Source: Pseudoneurospora amorphoporcata
Lineage: Eukaryota; Ascomycota; Sordariomycetes; Sordariales; Sordariaceae
Reading direction: 5' to 3'
Assembly (NCBI GenBank): GCA_033297205.1
Contig: MU859079.1
Span: 124,001-188,000 of the forward strand
DNA: 64,000 bases
The notes beneath the pieces were generated by a model. The model was given only the letters and a program-made list of their open reading frames with translations. It did no database searches and had not been told where the DNA came from. The position numbers were made by a program, and so were the translations under genes. This document shows positions 36,360 to 47,805 of the stretch, piece after piece. Within the stretch, counting starts at the first letter, position 1; every line of letters starts with the position of its first letter.

Positions 36360-36799
36360 CTCCATCTCCTTAAGAATTCCCCGTATTATCTCCCCTATCC
36401 ACTCCGCATCGTGACATCCTCTGCACCTCCTCAAGTACAAAGTTGATCGCACGGACAGTCTTGTTGACCCTGGCCCATAACTCCCTCCGCTTCTCCGCAT
36501 CAATCTTACTAAAGAAGTTTTAAATTTATACCGCCTACGGAATCGAGTTTTTCTTGGGTTTCGCTTAGGTAAGTGAGTATGTGCATCGTTAGTAAGTCCC
36601 TGACTTCTTTCTTCACGCCCACGGCCGTGGTGGTCAGCAATATGTGGTCTCGAAGAGGCAGCAGTTCCTCGAGCCAGTACTGGGTCTTGTCCCACAGGAC
36701 TTGGGCCTCTTGCTCTTCCGAGTCCGAGTCAGTGGATGATGGTGGTGGTTGTAAAGGAGAGGATCGGCCGTTGGAATTGGCCCCGCTGTGGGGAAACAT
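36360..36799 (-). pseudogene. Small helical protein, broken by one-base shift
   Basis: The ATG at 36799 opens a frame with a Ser-rich start and then a helical domain (LWDKTQYWLEELLPLRDHIL). It runs to a stop at 36509-36511. A second protein-like helical stretch, KIDAEKRRELWARVNK then LEEVQRM, lies in another minus frame and ends with a stop at about 36373. One extra A in the AAAA run at 36516-36519 would fuse them without any intron as GGINLKNFFSKIDAEK, giving about 142 residues. Introns tried here were too short or out of phase. The family is not recognised. A sequencing error at the homopolymer is the simplest explanation, so the gene may be intact. Confidence 0.55.
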
Positions 36800-37309
36800 A
36801 TTGGGAAGGACTGGGTTGATGTGTTGATTCTGCGAACTGGCGTTGGATGGTGGTCGTCTGAATCAGAGAGTTGTGGGAAGAGTGAATGGGATTCGTGAAG
36901 TCTCTTGGGTGGATATAATGAAGAATACTGTAGTGGTTATTGATGAAAGAGATGTGGAGATGAGAAAGGCGAGTGATTCGTCGACAAGGAAAGCCAGAGC
37001 ATATGCACTGGCCGCTGCACTTCGTCATGGCTAGGAGCGTCACTTCCTTTGCCGAAGCCCGAAGGAATCTCAAAGGTCCCGTATGTTACGAGGCAACGGA
37101 ACTTGACTCACAACTGCCTGTCTCGGAAAAAGGGAAGTGACGCTCACTTCCACTATATTTCCACTCCATCTCAAGTCTATAGGTGGCTCTTTCCCTTCAT
37201 CTTCCATGAAAGGTGACGTCGCTCGACCATCTTTGTGTGAAAGTAATATTCTGCAGAGGCTCGCTCCCAACCGTACAAAAGTACTTGCCGTTACCGCCTA
37301 TTCATCAAG
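36800..37309. other. Intergenic region before tRNA-His
   Basis: No protein-like frame is seen. It contains the upstream region of the small minus-strand gene. Confidence 0.4.
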
Positions 37310-37395
37310 GGGATTGTAGTATAGTGGTCAGTACTTCTCGTTGTGGTTTCTCACAGCGATCCGAGAGGACCCAGGTTCGATTCCTGGCAATCCCA
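37310..37395 (+). tRNA. tRNA-His (anticodon GUG), with intron
   Basis: The cloverleaf is clear. The acceptor GGGATTG pairs with CAATCCC, the D-arm contains GTATAGTGGTCAGTAC, and the anticodon stem TCTCG/CGAGA encloses anticodon GTG at 37343-37345. The variable loop has four bases and the T-arm is CCAGG-TTCGATT-CCTGG. A 14-base intron at 37347-37360 lies after position 37. The short variable loop and D-arm match fungal histidine tRNA. Confidence 0.92.
37347..37360 (+). other. tRNA-His intron
   Basis: Fourteen bases (TTTCTCACAGCGAT) follow position 37 of the tRNA; removing them restores a seven-base anticodon loop. Confidence 0.78.
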
Positions 37396-37770
37396 GGCTT
37401 TTTGCTTTTGTTTGGCAATCTCCACTCCCTCCATCGCGGCCCGATTTTTTGGTGTTTTGGACATGGCGTTTGAGACTGCATGTCCTGTCATACACGCCCG
37501 AAAAAGGCATCTGGAGGGCTGATGTATAACATACGATTGGTCAATGAGAAGTGAAGACTGCGGGTCCAATGGGAAGCTCGGTCCACTCTCACCGATGCCG
37601 CTAATTTTACAGCCGAAAAGCCCGCTACGATTTCAGCGAAAGCGCCTATAAATAGTTCGATGTCAGCCCTTGGAGCTTCGAACTGCCCCCGCCATTCTCT
37701 CCGCAAGAGGCCATCAACTACAACTATGGCCGATGACAACTAAGCATGTCAAGGTTAGACTGCGTCACGG

Positions 37771-39500
37771 GTGCGACTTGTGCTCCCAGGCATTTCCCCT
37801 GGGTTTTTCGGAAAGAACATAGAGTACAATCATGAGGCTGATTCCGGGCCCAAGCCGCCCGATCGGTGGAAGTCTCTTGCCAGTCGCTTTGGAAATCAGG
37901 CAGACGAATTCCTCCGATTCTGTGAGCCCCTCGGCTTTGGACCAAACCGGTTTGTTCACCCCTCGAGAAAGCGCTACTACACGTACTTGGACGTTGGCTT
38001 CTCTGACCTTCAACAATGGGCGCGTCAGGATTGCCTGTTTTCTCGCCATCTGCTCCGGTGTCTACAGAATTCCGGAGCAGACATCGGACACCGTCATCCA
38101 GTGTTTTCATGAAGAGAGCCAGGCACTGCACTGGATGGAGACCTGCATCAACACTCACCCAACTTGCCCAAATCCCGGCGGCTTCCTACCCACTAGGGTG
38201 CTCAAATCATCCAAGGGACCACGTGCGCGTGTGAAGGAGACAACACATGAAGACAAAAACGTGCATTATGCGGCGCTGTCCTATTGCTGGGGAGGGGACC
38301 AAGCCCTACTGCTTACGTTGGACACGATTGACGAGTTGTCCACCATTGGTCTATCCCAAGAGAATCTTCCACGAACAATTGCCGATGCAATAACTGTTGC
38401 CATCGTGCTTGGGATTCAACACTTGTGGGTTGACGCACTTTGTATTTTGTAGGACTCCGAAGAAGCTAAGGCACGAGAGATGGCAAAAGTAGCCATGGTT
38501 TACAGCAATGCAGCAGGTACCATGGTCGTATCGAGGGCATCATCCGTCCATGAGGGCTTCCTCTCGGACCGGTTTCCAGATGAGCATACTGATATCACTG
38601 AACTCATTGTCTCCGAGTCCCAGCCAGGCAGTACCAAGACTGTTCTTTTGGTTCCCCAAGAAGCAGATGCATCAGATTTGTTGTCGGCGATGGACTACAA
38701 CCCACTGGGGCGCAGAGCGTGGGCCTTTCAGGAGAGGTTGCTGTCTCCCGAGTGCTTGACTATGGCGATGTTCTGACTCGGTTGGATTCCGTTGCACAGG
38801 TTATGGAAGGTTGGGTAATGCAGAGCCACGTCAGGTCAGAGGCAAAACGACAGTGTCATTGAGGCAGAATGGTGTAAGCGGTGGAAAACCATGGTTGGTC
38901 ATTATTCCGGGAGACAACTTTATATTGACCTCTGATCGATTGCTCGCCATCTCGGCCATCGCTCGACCATCTCAAAGCTCGTCAGGTTATCGGTATGTCG
39001 CGGGACTTTGGCTGGGCCGAGATGATGTCTTCGGCGCTTCTTTGGACAACCAAGGCCTTTGCGCCCCAGCGCAGAGCTATTAGTGCGAACTACTGGGGTC
39101 CAGCTTGTGGAAGATTCTGGGACCGATACGTGGTGGACCGAGGTCACTCGACAGTTCCCATGCAACATGGTACCTAGGCTGGGAAGTAGAGCCCCTGCTT
39201 GTATATTACCGGCAGAACCGGGGCAGAGGAAAGTCTCTTGAGCAAAGTCAGGTTTGGTATGTGGATACCTGGATTCGGAGGAGTCGAGCCACCAAGTATG
39301 ATCGAGAAGCACCAGCCAGCATTATTGATTTGGACATGTTCTTTTTGGTAATTTTTGCGAGAAGAACAAACTTGGATGCACCCACCCGGCGAATATTGCA
39401 GGATTGGGACACTCCAGCCCGAGGCCGAGGCAATCTTCTCTGGACTAGGGCCTGAGACGGATTCAGTACACCGGCTTCAACAACAGTGGATGGTTGAGGG
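37771..39500 (+). pseudogene. HET-domain protein, pseudogene
   Basis: Conserved landmarks of the HET domain are spread over several frames. One frame gives a cysteine/tryptophan-rich N-terminal part to about 38100. The next frame carries METCINTHPTC, then YAALSYCWGG, then LPRTIADAITVA and LWVDALCIL. A TAG at 38450-38452 follows and DSEEAKAREMAKV continues in the same frame. HET proteins have Q at that position (CIxQDSxEDK), so a CAG to TAG change is likely. WAFQERLLSPECL follows, the frame is lost near 38770, and DRLLAISAIAR with YVAGLWLG resumes in another frame near 38930-39010. Intact HET proteins mediate heterokaryon incompatibility; this copy cannot make one. Signals after 39100 are weak. 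Confidence 0.8.
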
Positions 39501-40543
39501 TCCCCTACAGGCGGGGTCATCAGATTGGTGTGAGGAGTGATGGAGAGCAGGAAACAAGGAATGCGGTCGGTGTTTGTGTGGGAGAAAAGTCCAATTTCTA
39601 AGGCAAGGGCAAACAAAGCATCGCAGAAGAAAGGCAGTGAAACTGTGAAGTGCCAGAGACGGGAACTAATTTAGTGCATTTCCCCCCCCCCCCCCCCCAA
39701 ATAAACTATTGCAGTCCTGAAGTGAATGTGCTTTCCGGGTTGCGCCTTCCGTCTGTATTCTGCAATCTGCAGTGAAAGGCACTTTAGCAAACGGCCCGAA
39801 TTAATCCGTTGCATGCGGTGAGCAGATGGGCAGCACGCAAGTGAATCAATTGGCTGCCAGCTGATAGAAGCTGATCGGGGCAGATGGTATCCCACAGAAT
39901 ATCCGACTCGCCACCATATCATACCTGCGCCCGAAACCTCCGAGATACACGCTCTTGCTCCCGTCCCGTCGTGGGTCAATCGAACTGACGGGCGAAAGGA
40001 CCGTGACGGAGCCAAATTGCAATTGATGAGGTTGCCAACTTTGGACCTTAAGCGAGACAAGCCTCAACAAGCGACACCACAAGCGCGAACGACGATACCC
40101 TATCGCATACTCTTCGCCTGCTACAGGTACCTATTTGCGTCTTTGCCGCCGCTTGCTCACTCAACCCTGACACTTTTGGTCCTTTTGTGCAGACTCGCGG
40201 TGAAGGAGTCGGCCAGTTTGACGCCCAAAAACGTCCGTCGTAATTCGTACTCCCCTTGTCGCCTGATAATAGATAATACCGCCGACTGAAGACGCATCGG
40301 GAAATAGTGCAACAAAAGACTTGCGGCTTCATCGTTGCCGGTAGATCTGGGCGGATCGAAAGGTCTCATCGGCTTCCCGCCCTCCCCACCTTGGCGCCTG
40401 CTACTATTCACTACCTTAGGTATTCAGTGCCGCCTACAGCGCGCCCCCGCTGAAGCACCGCCGCCAACGTACACAAGCATCTATACGCACTACGTGAGTT
40501 CATATGCACACCGTGGTCGCGGCATTCGAGAACCAAGCCCAAG
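39501..40543. other. Intergenic region with a poly-C run
   Basis: A run of C at about 39681-39698 stands out. I see no gene. The right end is the leader of the doubtful gene at 40544. Confidence 0.45.
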
Positions 40544-41507
40544 ATGATGCCAAACATGCCCATGGCTTTCGTCCAGCCCGTTGCCCAGGTCTTGGCCTGC
40601 GTCTACTGCGGCTCCCAGCTCTGCTCAACCGCCTGTTACCCAACTCACAAGGACCAATATACGTGCCATATCTGGCGCTGTCCTGGACGGAACCCTGTAG
40701 CGGTTCTTCAACTTCCGGGCGCTTCCAGCCACGCTGTCCAAGCCCAGGGAAGCGGGAGCAGCCGTCCGGCACCAAGCTACACGAACGTGCCGACGGCCAC
40801 CACTTCGACCTACAACTACCTACCCACCAACCCCCAACTCCAAGTCACTCCACCCGCAAGGCATAGTGTCGCCGATACGTTTCGGCGTGGACAGCAGGAG
40901 CATTTACCTCATCAAGGCATGTGTGAAGTGGCAGGGATTTCCAGAATGAAATTGCTTCCGAAAAAAAAAGAAATACCGTTACTTCGCTAACCGTTATAGA
41001 TTCGTCATAGGCTCCAAAACTAACAGGAACTCGAGGCCACCCAGCGCCGTAGTTGACCACACCAGCGACGACTCTCCGAACCCATCGGATCAGCACACAC
41101 AGGAACAGCGCAATCAGACCCCTCCGGCCCCTCAACCTCCCCAGACAGAAAGTGCAGCTGGTCCTGAAACTAGCATTAGCGGCGATCCGTCTCTCACCAA
41201 TTGGACTCCAGACTTCCGCCGTGGTTTTGAAACGGGGATCGCCATGGGCACGGGCATGGGTTTAATGTTTGCTATGGGTCTCCCGCTAGCGCACCCACAG
41301 GAGACTCGCCAAGGTCGCCGAGGCGAGCGTGACCACGGTGCCGGGGGCCACGAGAGCCACCCGCTGCGCAACAATGCGAACGCCATGATCGATACCCGTT
41401 CCGATGACGCCAGCGACGGCGCCCGAGGCTCAGTGGGGAGGAGTGAGCTCCCCGCCGACAAGCCGGACAAGGAGGACAGGGTTGGCCGGAAGTTGGATGG
41501 AAATTGA
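40544..41507 (+). CDS. Possible two-exon gene, Cys/His motif then disordered
   Basis: Exon 1 (40544-40920) starts MMPNMPM. It contains a Cys/His cluster, CVYCGSQLCSTAC then HKDQYTCHIWRC, loosely like a MYND or other zinc-binding knuckle but not a clear match. Exon 2 (41000-41507) is joined by an intron 40921-40999 with donor GTGTGA, branch GCTAAC and acceptor TATAG that keeps the frame. It encodes a Pro/Gln-rich segment, then NWTPDFRRGFETGIAMGTG and a basic tail. Another plus frame is also open over exon 1, so the model is uncertain. No function is assigned. Confidence 0.35.
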
Positions 41508-44108
41508 TGAAACCTGACACGGTGATTATCAATTACCAATTGTGTCAGCGTACCGTGGCTATGGATTGGGGTGCGGGATGTGCGGGATGGGCGGGAGTGC
41601 GGGATCAAACGGACTCACGGTATACACGGCACGGAGCACGACGAAAATGATTCAAATTTGGCGGAGAATGAGACACAATGACGGCGGCCGAGTGGGAGTT
41701 CGGGTACAACGTGGTAGTCGCCGACCATCTAGGAATGACTACTGCGTAGGGAGCCACACCTGGATGATCACCTTGAGAAAGTCCTCCGGTCCAATACCTA
41801 CGGATGCCGTGCAAAATACTGGCTTGGAGGCGCCCGCGGAGCAACCGGAACAGACGGGTGACCCGACCGGATGGAGCCTTCCACGCCTAGGTCGAGCTCC
41901 TGTGGTCAGTGGGGAGGCTCTGGGCGACCACTAGCTACACTGAGTACACTACACCCTCATTATGCATCATGGAAATTCCAACGAACAAACTGTCCTAACT
42001 AGCTACTAGAACTATATAGTGGAATGACACCACACACCTTGGCAAAAGCGGAAAGGATGCGTCCGTCGATTCTGTTCCCGACACCAAACAGGGCGCTTGG
42101 CAACAACTTCATGACGCTACGCAGTTGATCTGATCTTGATGACGCAGCACATGCTGCCTGCACTTGCTGGCCCTTTTTCTGTCTCGTCCGCGCGTCCGTC
42201 TCTTTGGGTGAAATGCGAATTGACGCCGCTCGCCGAGCGGCATTGCGTACTGTAACCCCGGGTCTGTTCCAGCCTCTGCTTCTGCCGTGCCTGCTCCGCG
42301 GGGTCGGTGCCTCATGTCCGTGGCGCTGGGGTCTCGAGTCCAGACGCCGTGTTGGGCGGTTGAGGGACTTTTGATGCACGATCCATCATTTCTCAGAGAA
42401 CGAACACAAGACAGCCATTATATGCTATGCGTCGTCGCGTGAATGGGACGGTACGGCATGGATGGGGGTGGTCCCCGAACCCCTGAAAATGCGCTAATGT
42501 CTGCTAATGCCAGGGGGAAAATGGTGGACATGGATCCGCTGCCATGCATTTCTGCACGTCTGCACGCGACAAACTGCAGTAGCTCGTCAACCCGCTGGTC
42601 CCGGAAGGGCGGAAGTGGCCCGGGGGGCAACTACAAGGGTGAACCTTTTCGCGGAGGTCACACGGCGGCAAGGTGCCTCCTTTTTTTTTTTTTTTTTACC
42701 GAATTCCAACGGAACCTCTAGGCTTGGCTTCCTGGCCTTCCATCAGCCTCCGAACATGTTTGTTTGAACGCGGTCGGCGATATGCGATTTTCCACCCTTT
42801 TTCAGCTCCATAGCTTCGCACGACGACTCCATCCACCAAACGGCCACATGGGAGCAAAATGGATTGACATGACACGCAGGACAGGCAGTATCGTCAACAG
42901 TATGCGCGCAACAAAAAATCGTGGTCGGTAATAAGCGGCAGCCATAACGGCTACTGTTCAGGGCGCTAGCCAGGGGCAACAAGGCCGGGTCCCGTGGTGA
43001 ATCACCGAAAGGGGTTCGTTCAAGCGCGAACTTCCTGATCTCAATACAGTACGCACCCGCCTCCTCCATTTTCCACCACGCCAACAACAACAACAACAAC
43101 AACAACAACAACGGCGTCAGCGACATAAACCTCAGCATGAATACCAACAATATGCCATCATGACTCAGCGAAGCGGTTATTTGCAGGCTATGCTCCGAGC
43201 TTACGTACCATCACGTTTACCCCGTTGTTTGGGGCCTCGTATTGTACGGTAGTCGCTGCACTTGCGGCTTCGCTTCGTGTAAGACGTTCATGGGTTTGCA
43301 GTGTCGGTGGTTTGGTTGCACCTGTCAGCTAATACTGTAAAATGCCATGGATGGAGAAACGGACAGCGGTCCACCTTATATACCAGTATGACCTCCTCCA
43401 CAAATACCTCGTGTGCTTTCCAGGTTCAAGCATCACCCCCGTATCAAAATCCGCTGTGCAAGGCGTCGACTCCAACTTCCTGACGACACACTGCTACAAA
43501 CAAGTTGATTCCGACTTCCGAGGCTTGGCTAAAAACAACCACACTGTCATATTTTGCCTTTGTGCCCCCCCTGGAATGTCTCAGTCCCGTCATCTTGGAC
43601 CCGTCTACCCCTGTCCGGGGAAGTGATCGAACCCATCCGTGGGGTCAACCTAGCATCCAGGGCCGTCCAGGGACCCGTCCGCAGAACAGATCAAGAAGAG
43701 GCCCGTCCCAACTGAGTCCGGGCTTTTATACCAAATTTCGCCAAACCTTTCGTGGCACGGGCAAGTTTGGAATTGCACCAGGAGTGGCAAAGGCGCCAAT
43801 CCTCATTACAAGTCGGTCGATTCACTCCAGGCACAAAGCTTGGCTTTCCCCCATCTATTCGAAACCAATTCGATATTTTGGCATAATTTTCCTGCCGCAG
43901 AATTGTATTTTAACATCTATTTACCTAACCCCGACCATTTTTCCCCCGGCAAATCTGGGTCTCTCACCACACGATCGGCACAGCGGGCACACAAATACAT
44001 AACACAACCAAGCCGCACCTGCCCTCAACTACATCATTCAGTCGCCAAACAAATACACACCACTCTCCTTCTTAGCAGTCAATCCTCTACTGCTTCACTA
44101 CATACACA
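41508..44108. other. Intergenic region with simple repeats
   Basis: This holds a T run at about 42681-42697 and an (AAC)n microsatellite at about 43084-43112. Open frames on both strands are not protein-like. The stretch before 44109 is the leader of the acetyltransferase gene. Confidence 0.5.
43084..43112. repeat. (AAC)n microsatellite
   Basis: This is about nine consecutive CAA/AAC units on the plus strand in non-coding sequence. Confidence 0.85.
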
Positions 44109-45582
44109 ATGGACAACATCGAAAAACAGCCTCTAGGCGTGGCAGGGGTCTCCTTCCCTGCTGGTCTTGACGACTTCCGCGCTGCCAGGGATCGGTGCGC
44201 CCAAGCCTGTAGACGCTTCAACAGCATGCCTGAAGATGCTACACCCGATGTTCGAACAAGCCTCTTTCTTGAGTGAGTCTACAGATATGCAACCAAATCT
44301 TGATCATCCCAGTGAACTAACTCGTTCGATAGCATCATCCGACCGGCTCGGAACAGGAAAGAAGATGGCGCTATTACACATGACATGACTTTCCGCGATC
44401 CAACTCTCAAGGCTCTCACTCCCTTCGTCAAGCCCCCCTTTTTCGTCGATTATGGATTGCGTCTCCGGGTGGGAGGCTCGACTTTCATCAACCGGGGTTG
44501 CTTTATTATGGATACACCTGTTGCCGACGTTACTATTGGCGAGAACTGCAACATTGGACCTCACTGTACACTCGTGAGCGTCGGCCATCCGATTCACCCT
44601 GAGGCTCGGGAGTCTCAGAGGAGCAGCATTGGAAAACCCATCACCATCGGCGATGGTGTGTGGATCGGGGCTAATGTTACTATCCTGTAAGTTGCATTGT
44701 TCTAGAATTTCTTCTTCCCCCTTTTTCTGTGGAGACGGCTCTCATCTCCCTTTGTTTACTTTCCCCTGCACCGGACCCACCTCCTTTTCTGTGCTATCAA
44801 GGTTGCCCCTACTAACATCACCCCCCTTTCACAGAGGCGGCATAACAATCGGCGACGGAGCCGTCATTGGCGCCGGCAGTGTAGTAACCAAGTCGGTTCC
44901 ACCCCTCAACCTCGCCGTCGGCGTTCCCGCCCGCTTTCGCCCCCTCGCCGGGATCCCCCGGAAAGTCGACGCCGGCTCAACCGTCGACTCGCTCAAGGAA
45001 GCTCTCGCCTGCGGCCGCTTCTTCTCGTCGCCAACCTCGCAACCTTCATTCGCTGCCGGAGGCCAGCAAAATCAATTAACCCAGTCCCAAGCCGAAGAAC
45101 TCGACCGCCTCGCCAAACTCTGCGTCAATCCGGCCCTCATGCGCGCCGCTACCAACGAGTCGCACTACCACTTCTCCTCTCACCAATCCATGCTCACCGA
45201 ACTCCGCTACACCGCCGGCGCGCAGCAGCTTAAGCTCCGAAAGACGGAAACCATCAGCCCGAGCGATATGCCCCGCGTAGATACGACGCAGTTCGCGTGG
45301 CAGCAATCACAGCAGTGCAGCAGTGGCTCAAAAGAAACTGGTTCGGTGGGAGTGGGAGCTGGATCGTCAGGGACGGGAGGAAGGAGAAGGGTGTCGAGGA
45401 TCGTGAGGGCCGAGTTGACGGCTATTGCGACTGTCACGCTGGTTGCGCTGCTGCTGATTGTGGGCATCTTCTTTGCCGGCGTGTTGTTGGGCGCGAAGAG
45501 GATCACGATCGTGGTGGATGCGGGGCCGGAGGAGTTGAGGAAGTTTGGAGTTGGGGGTGTGAATGTTGTGAGGGGGCTCTAG
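44109..45582 (+). CDS. Maltose/galactoside O-acetyltransferase-like, left-handed beta-helix, with C-terminal membrane helix
   Basis: Exons 44109-44272, 44333-44686 and 44835-45582 encode 421 residues; both introns are in phase and have good branch sites. Residues ~15-50 resemble the Mac domain (RDRCAQACRRFN). Hexapeptide repeats follow: VTIGENCNIGPHCTLVSVGH, ITIGDGVWIGANVTIL and GGITIGDGAVIGAGSVV. The conserved HP after VSVG marks the acetyl-transfer site region, and VGVPAR closes the helix. Bacterial and yeast members are about 190-240 residues and soluble. This one adds about 180 residues: a Ser/Gln-rich spacer, a basic patch (GGRRRVSRIVR) and one strong hydrophobic helix at about 367-392. 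It probably acetylates a sugar or similar acceptor with acetyl-CoA, possibly at a membrane. The acceptor is unknown. Confidence 0.9.
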
Positions 45583-45706
45583 TAGGGATGACAACCTCAA
45601 CATCACATACTCTAGGACCGGCGTCGACAGCTGTCTTTCGAGGATATAACTCTCAACAAAGACAAGTGGGAGTAGTGGCTGTGGCCGCATTTCGAGGCGT
45701 TTGACT

Positions 45707-45709
<3 letters not shown>

Positions 45710-45745
<36 letters not shown>

Positions 45746-45922
45746 TTTTTTTTTTTAGTTTTTTTTTTTTAACCCTGATGGTTTTGGTTTTTTACCATTC
45801 TGCAGGGCACCGGTTTTTGTGTTTGAGGTATTTAAGAATGGGTGTGGTGGAATATGTNNNNNNNNNNCCCAACAAACACCAGGGGGTGTTGTGGGTGGGG
45901 CCGCATTTCGTGGGGTTTTTGT

Positions 45923-45958
<36 letters not shown>
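45710..45958. repeat. Poly-T tracts flanking an assembly gap
   Basis: The tracts at 45710-45774 and 45928-45958 bracket ten N. Each tract is preceded by a similar block (GTGGCTGTGGCCGCATTTCG near 45675 and GTGGGTGGGGCCGCATTTCG near 45891). The two sides may be the same locus read twice through a slippery tract. Confidence 0.65.
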
Positions 45959-47634
45959 CCGTTTTACTGATCATGCTTTCAGCGTAGGTTTGTTGGTCGG
46001 ATATACCCCTTGGTTCATGTTTCTTTTTCCAGGAAGAATCGGAGAAGCACGCGAGATGGCATCCAACGTGGGCTGGGTTTTCGTTACGCTCGTGGGGGCG
46101 GTGGGGGAGTGGTTGCATTTTTTGGTGGTGTTGGTCTTTTCCTCGGGCTATTCCATGTCTGTTTGTCTTTCTATGCTTCTGTCACTCCTTCATTTTGTCT
46201 TACTAACACTGTTCTAATACGTTGGGCCCTCACTTGTTTTTCTTTATCATCTCTCATCCGTAATATCATCGGGGCAGGGGAGGGAAGGGGGTCAAAGGAG
46301 ACTTTTGAAGGGATGGAGAGAAAAGTGGAAGAAAGCCACAGGTTTGGTTGGTATACATGTACGCCGATACGGCGGCGACGGGGCGGACGGGGCGGACGGA
46401 CGGACGAACGGACGGGAAGAACGGAGTTTCATGGCATGGCAATCGACGGGCTCTCTCACACAATTGCTGCTGAGCGGCAAAACAACAACAACACGAAACA
46501 CATGGAAAGGAAGGAAGGAAGGAAACAAACATGGAGGAGGCGTCGATCATTGTTTTTTTGTTTTGTTTTTGGTGTATTTTGGAAAAGAATATACCCCCTT
46601 ATGGCATTGGCAGCAAACTGGGTTTTGTTGTTTTTGCTTGGACGTGTGCTATTACTTGTTTTTGTTTTTGTTTTATAGCATATGTACTTTTTAGTCTTAA
46701 TTATCTTGTTTTCTGGTTGGTTGCTTGGTTGGTACCCATTGTCCATTGGCTTCAAGACTTTCTTTGTTGTTGTTGCTGTCGGCTGGCTTGGTGTTTGATG
46801 TGTCGCTCACTAGACTGTTCTTGCAGTAGTAATTAAGGGTCGAGGGAGTCTGTCATTCATGAAAGATGCCGGGAAAGGAACCCCTGGACCCTAGAGGGCT
46901 GGGTTGAGCTTGGATCTCGTACAGATGGATTTGAATGGAACATGCCATCTTTTCACCTGTTCCTGCGCCATGTTTTGAACCGAGCTTCTTTACACTACAC
47001 TCGCAGTTACTTGAGAGCCGAGTGAGTAAATCCGGGGAGACATGCTTTACTCGCCATATTTCGCTATGGACTATTATCCGTTGAATCTTTGCGGAAAATA
47101 TCCACCATCTCCCAGGTCTTTCTCACTCGAGACACACACCAAAATTGTCACCCAACATTATGAATATTTCAATACCAATGTTTGCACCACGTCCATGTTG
47201 AGCGCATCGTTGCCGAAGCTAGTTGCCCTTCATGATACATTCCTCTTCTACTCTTCCTTCCTGACCATCTTCTTGACCGCAAGAGTTGGATGGCTTCCAA
47301 TCAGTCATCTTGGACCCCTTTTTTGCCCTTCTTGCGTACCTAATATCCTCACCTCCAATACCTAGCCATGGCGGCTTTAAAGTTGAGTCATTCTCCACAG
47401 GCACAACGCAGGCTGCGTACCGACGGTATCGTGCCTGCCGCCGCCGCCGCCTCGCGGCCGGCAAGCCCCTTCCTCGACATCAGACGAATTAAGCCCCATC
47501 CCGCGCGCCTTCCCACCTCACTCTGCCCCTGGCCCAGCCCACCCAAGCACCATGCACCAGTGCCCTGGGCAGTGGCAGCGGCAGGAACCATATAAGGACC
47601 GTCCGTCCCCTAGCTCCTTTCTCACAACGGGCGG

Positions 47635-47768
47635 CCCTGTGATCTTATGGCGCAGTGGTTCCCGTTGATGAAAACTGTGCCGGGTGCGTGGTATCCCGAG
47701 ACACAGTTTTCGTAGGTCGCTGACTCAGACTGGAGGATTGAGGTTCGTTCCGCAAGCTCGACAGGGCG

Positions 47769-47780
<12 letters not shown>
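47635..47780 (+). ncRNA. Candidate RNA polymerase III transcript
   Basis: A match to the A-box consensus (TGGCGCAGTGG, 47648-47658) is followed about 84 bases later by a near B box (GGTTCGTTCC, 47742-47751). A T tract then begins at 47777. A TATAAGGA motif is at 47591-47598. The ends pair: CCCTGT at 47635-47640 with ACAGGG at 47761-47766. Internally AAAACTGTG (47671-47679) pairs perfectly with CACAGTTTT (47702-47710) and CGGG/CCCG extends the stem. It does not fold as a tRNA (no T-arm stem, no seven-pair acceptor next to it). It could be a structured small RNA, a SINE-like relic or chance; the boundaries are approximate. Confidence 0.35.

Positions 47781-47805
<25 letters not shown>

Noticed and set aside
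36315..36695. Alternative minus frame through the small helical gene
   Set aside because: It is open but Arg/Gly-rich. The other frame gives helical, protein-like sequence on both sides of the AAAA run.
41999..42379. 126-codon minus frame
   Set aside because: Arg/Ser-rich with no domain; likely chance in GC-rich sequence.
45778..46678. Frames encoding long Phe runs or Lys runs
   Set aside because: Produced by poly-T tracts and interrupted by the N gap.
47635..47766. tRNA interpretation of the Pol III-like element
   Set aside because: No T-arm stem and no seven-pair acceptor arm adjacent to it, even allowing a long intron.
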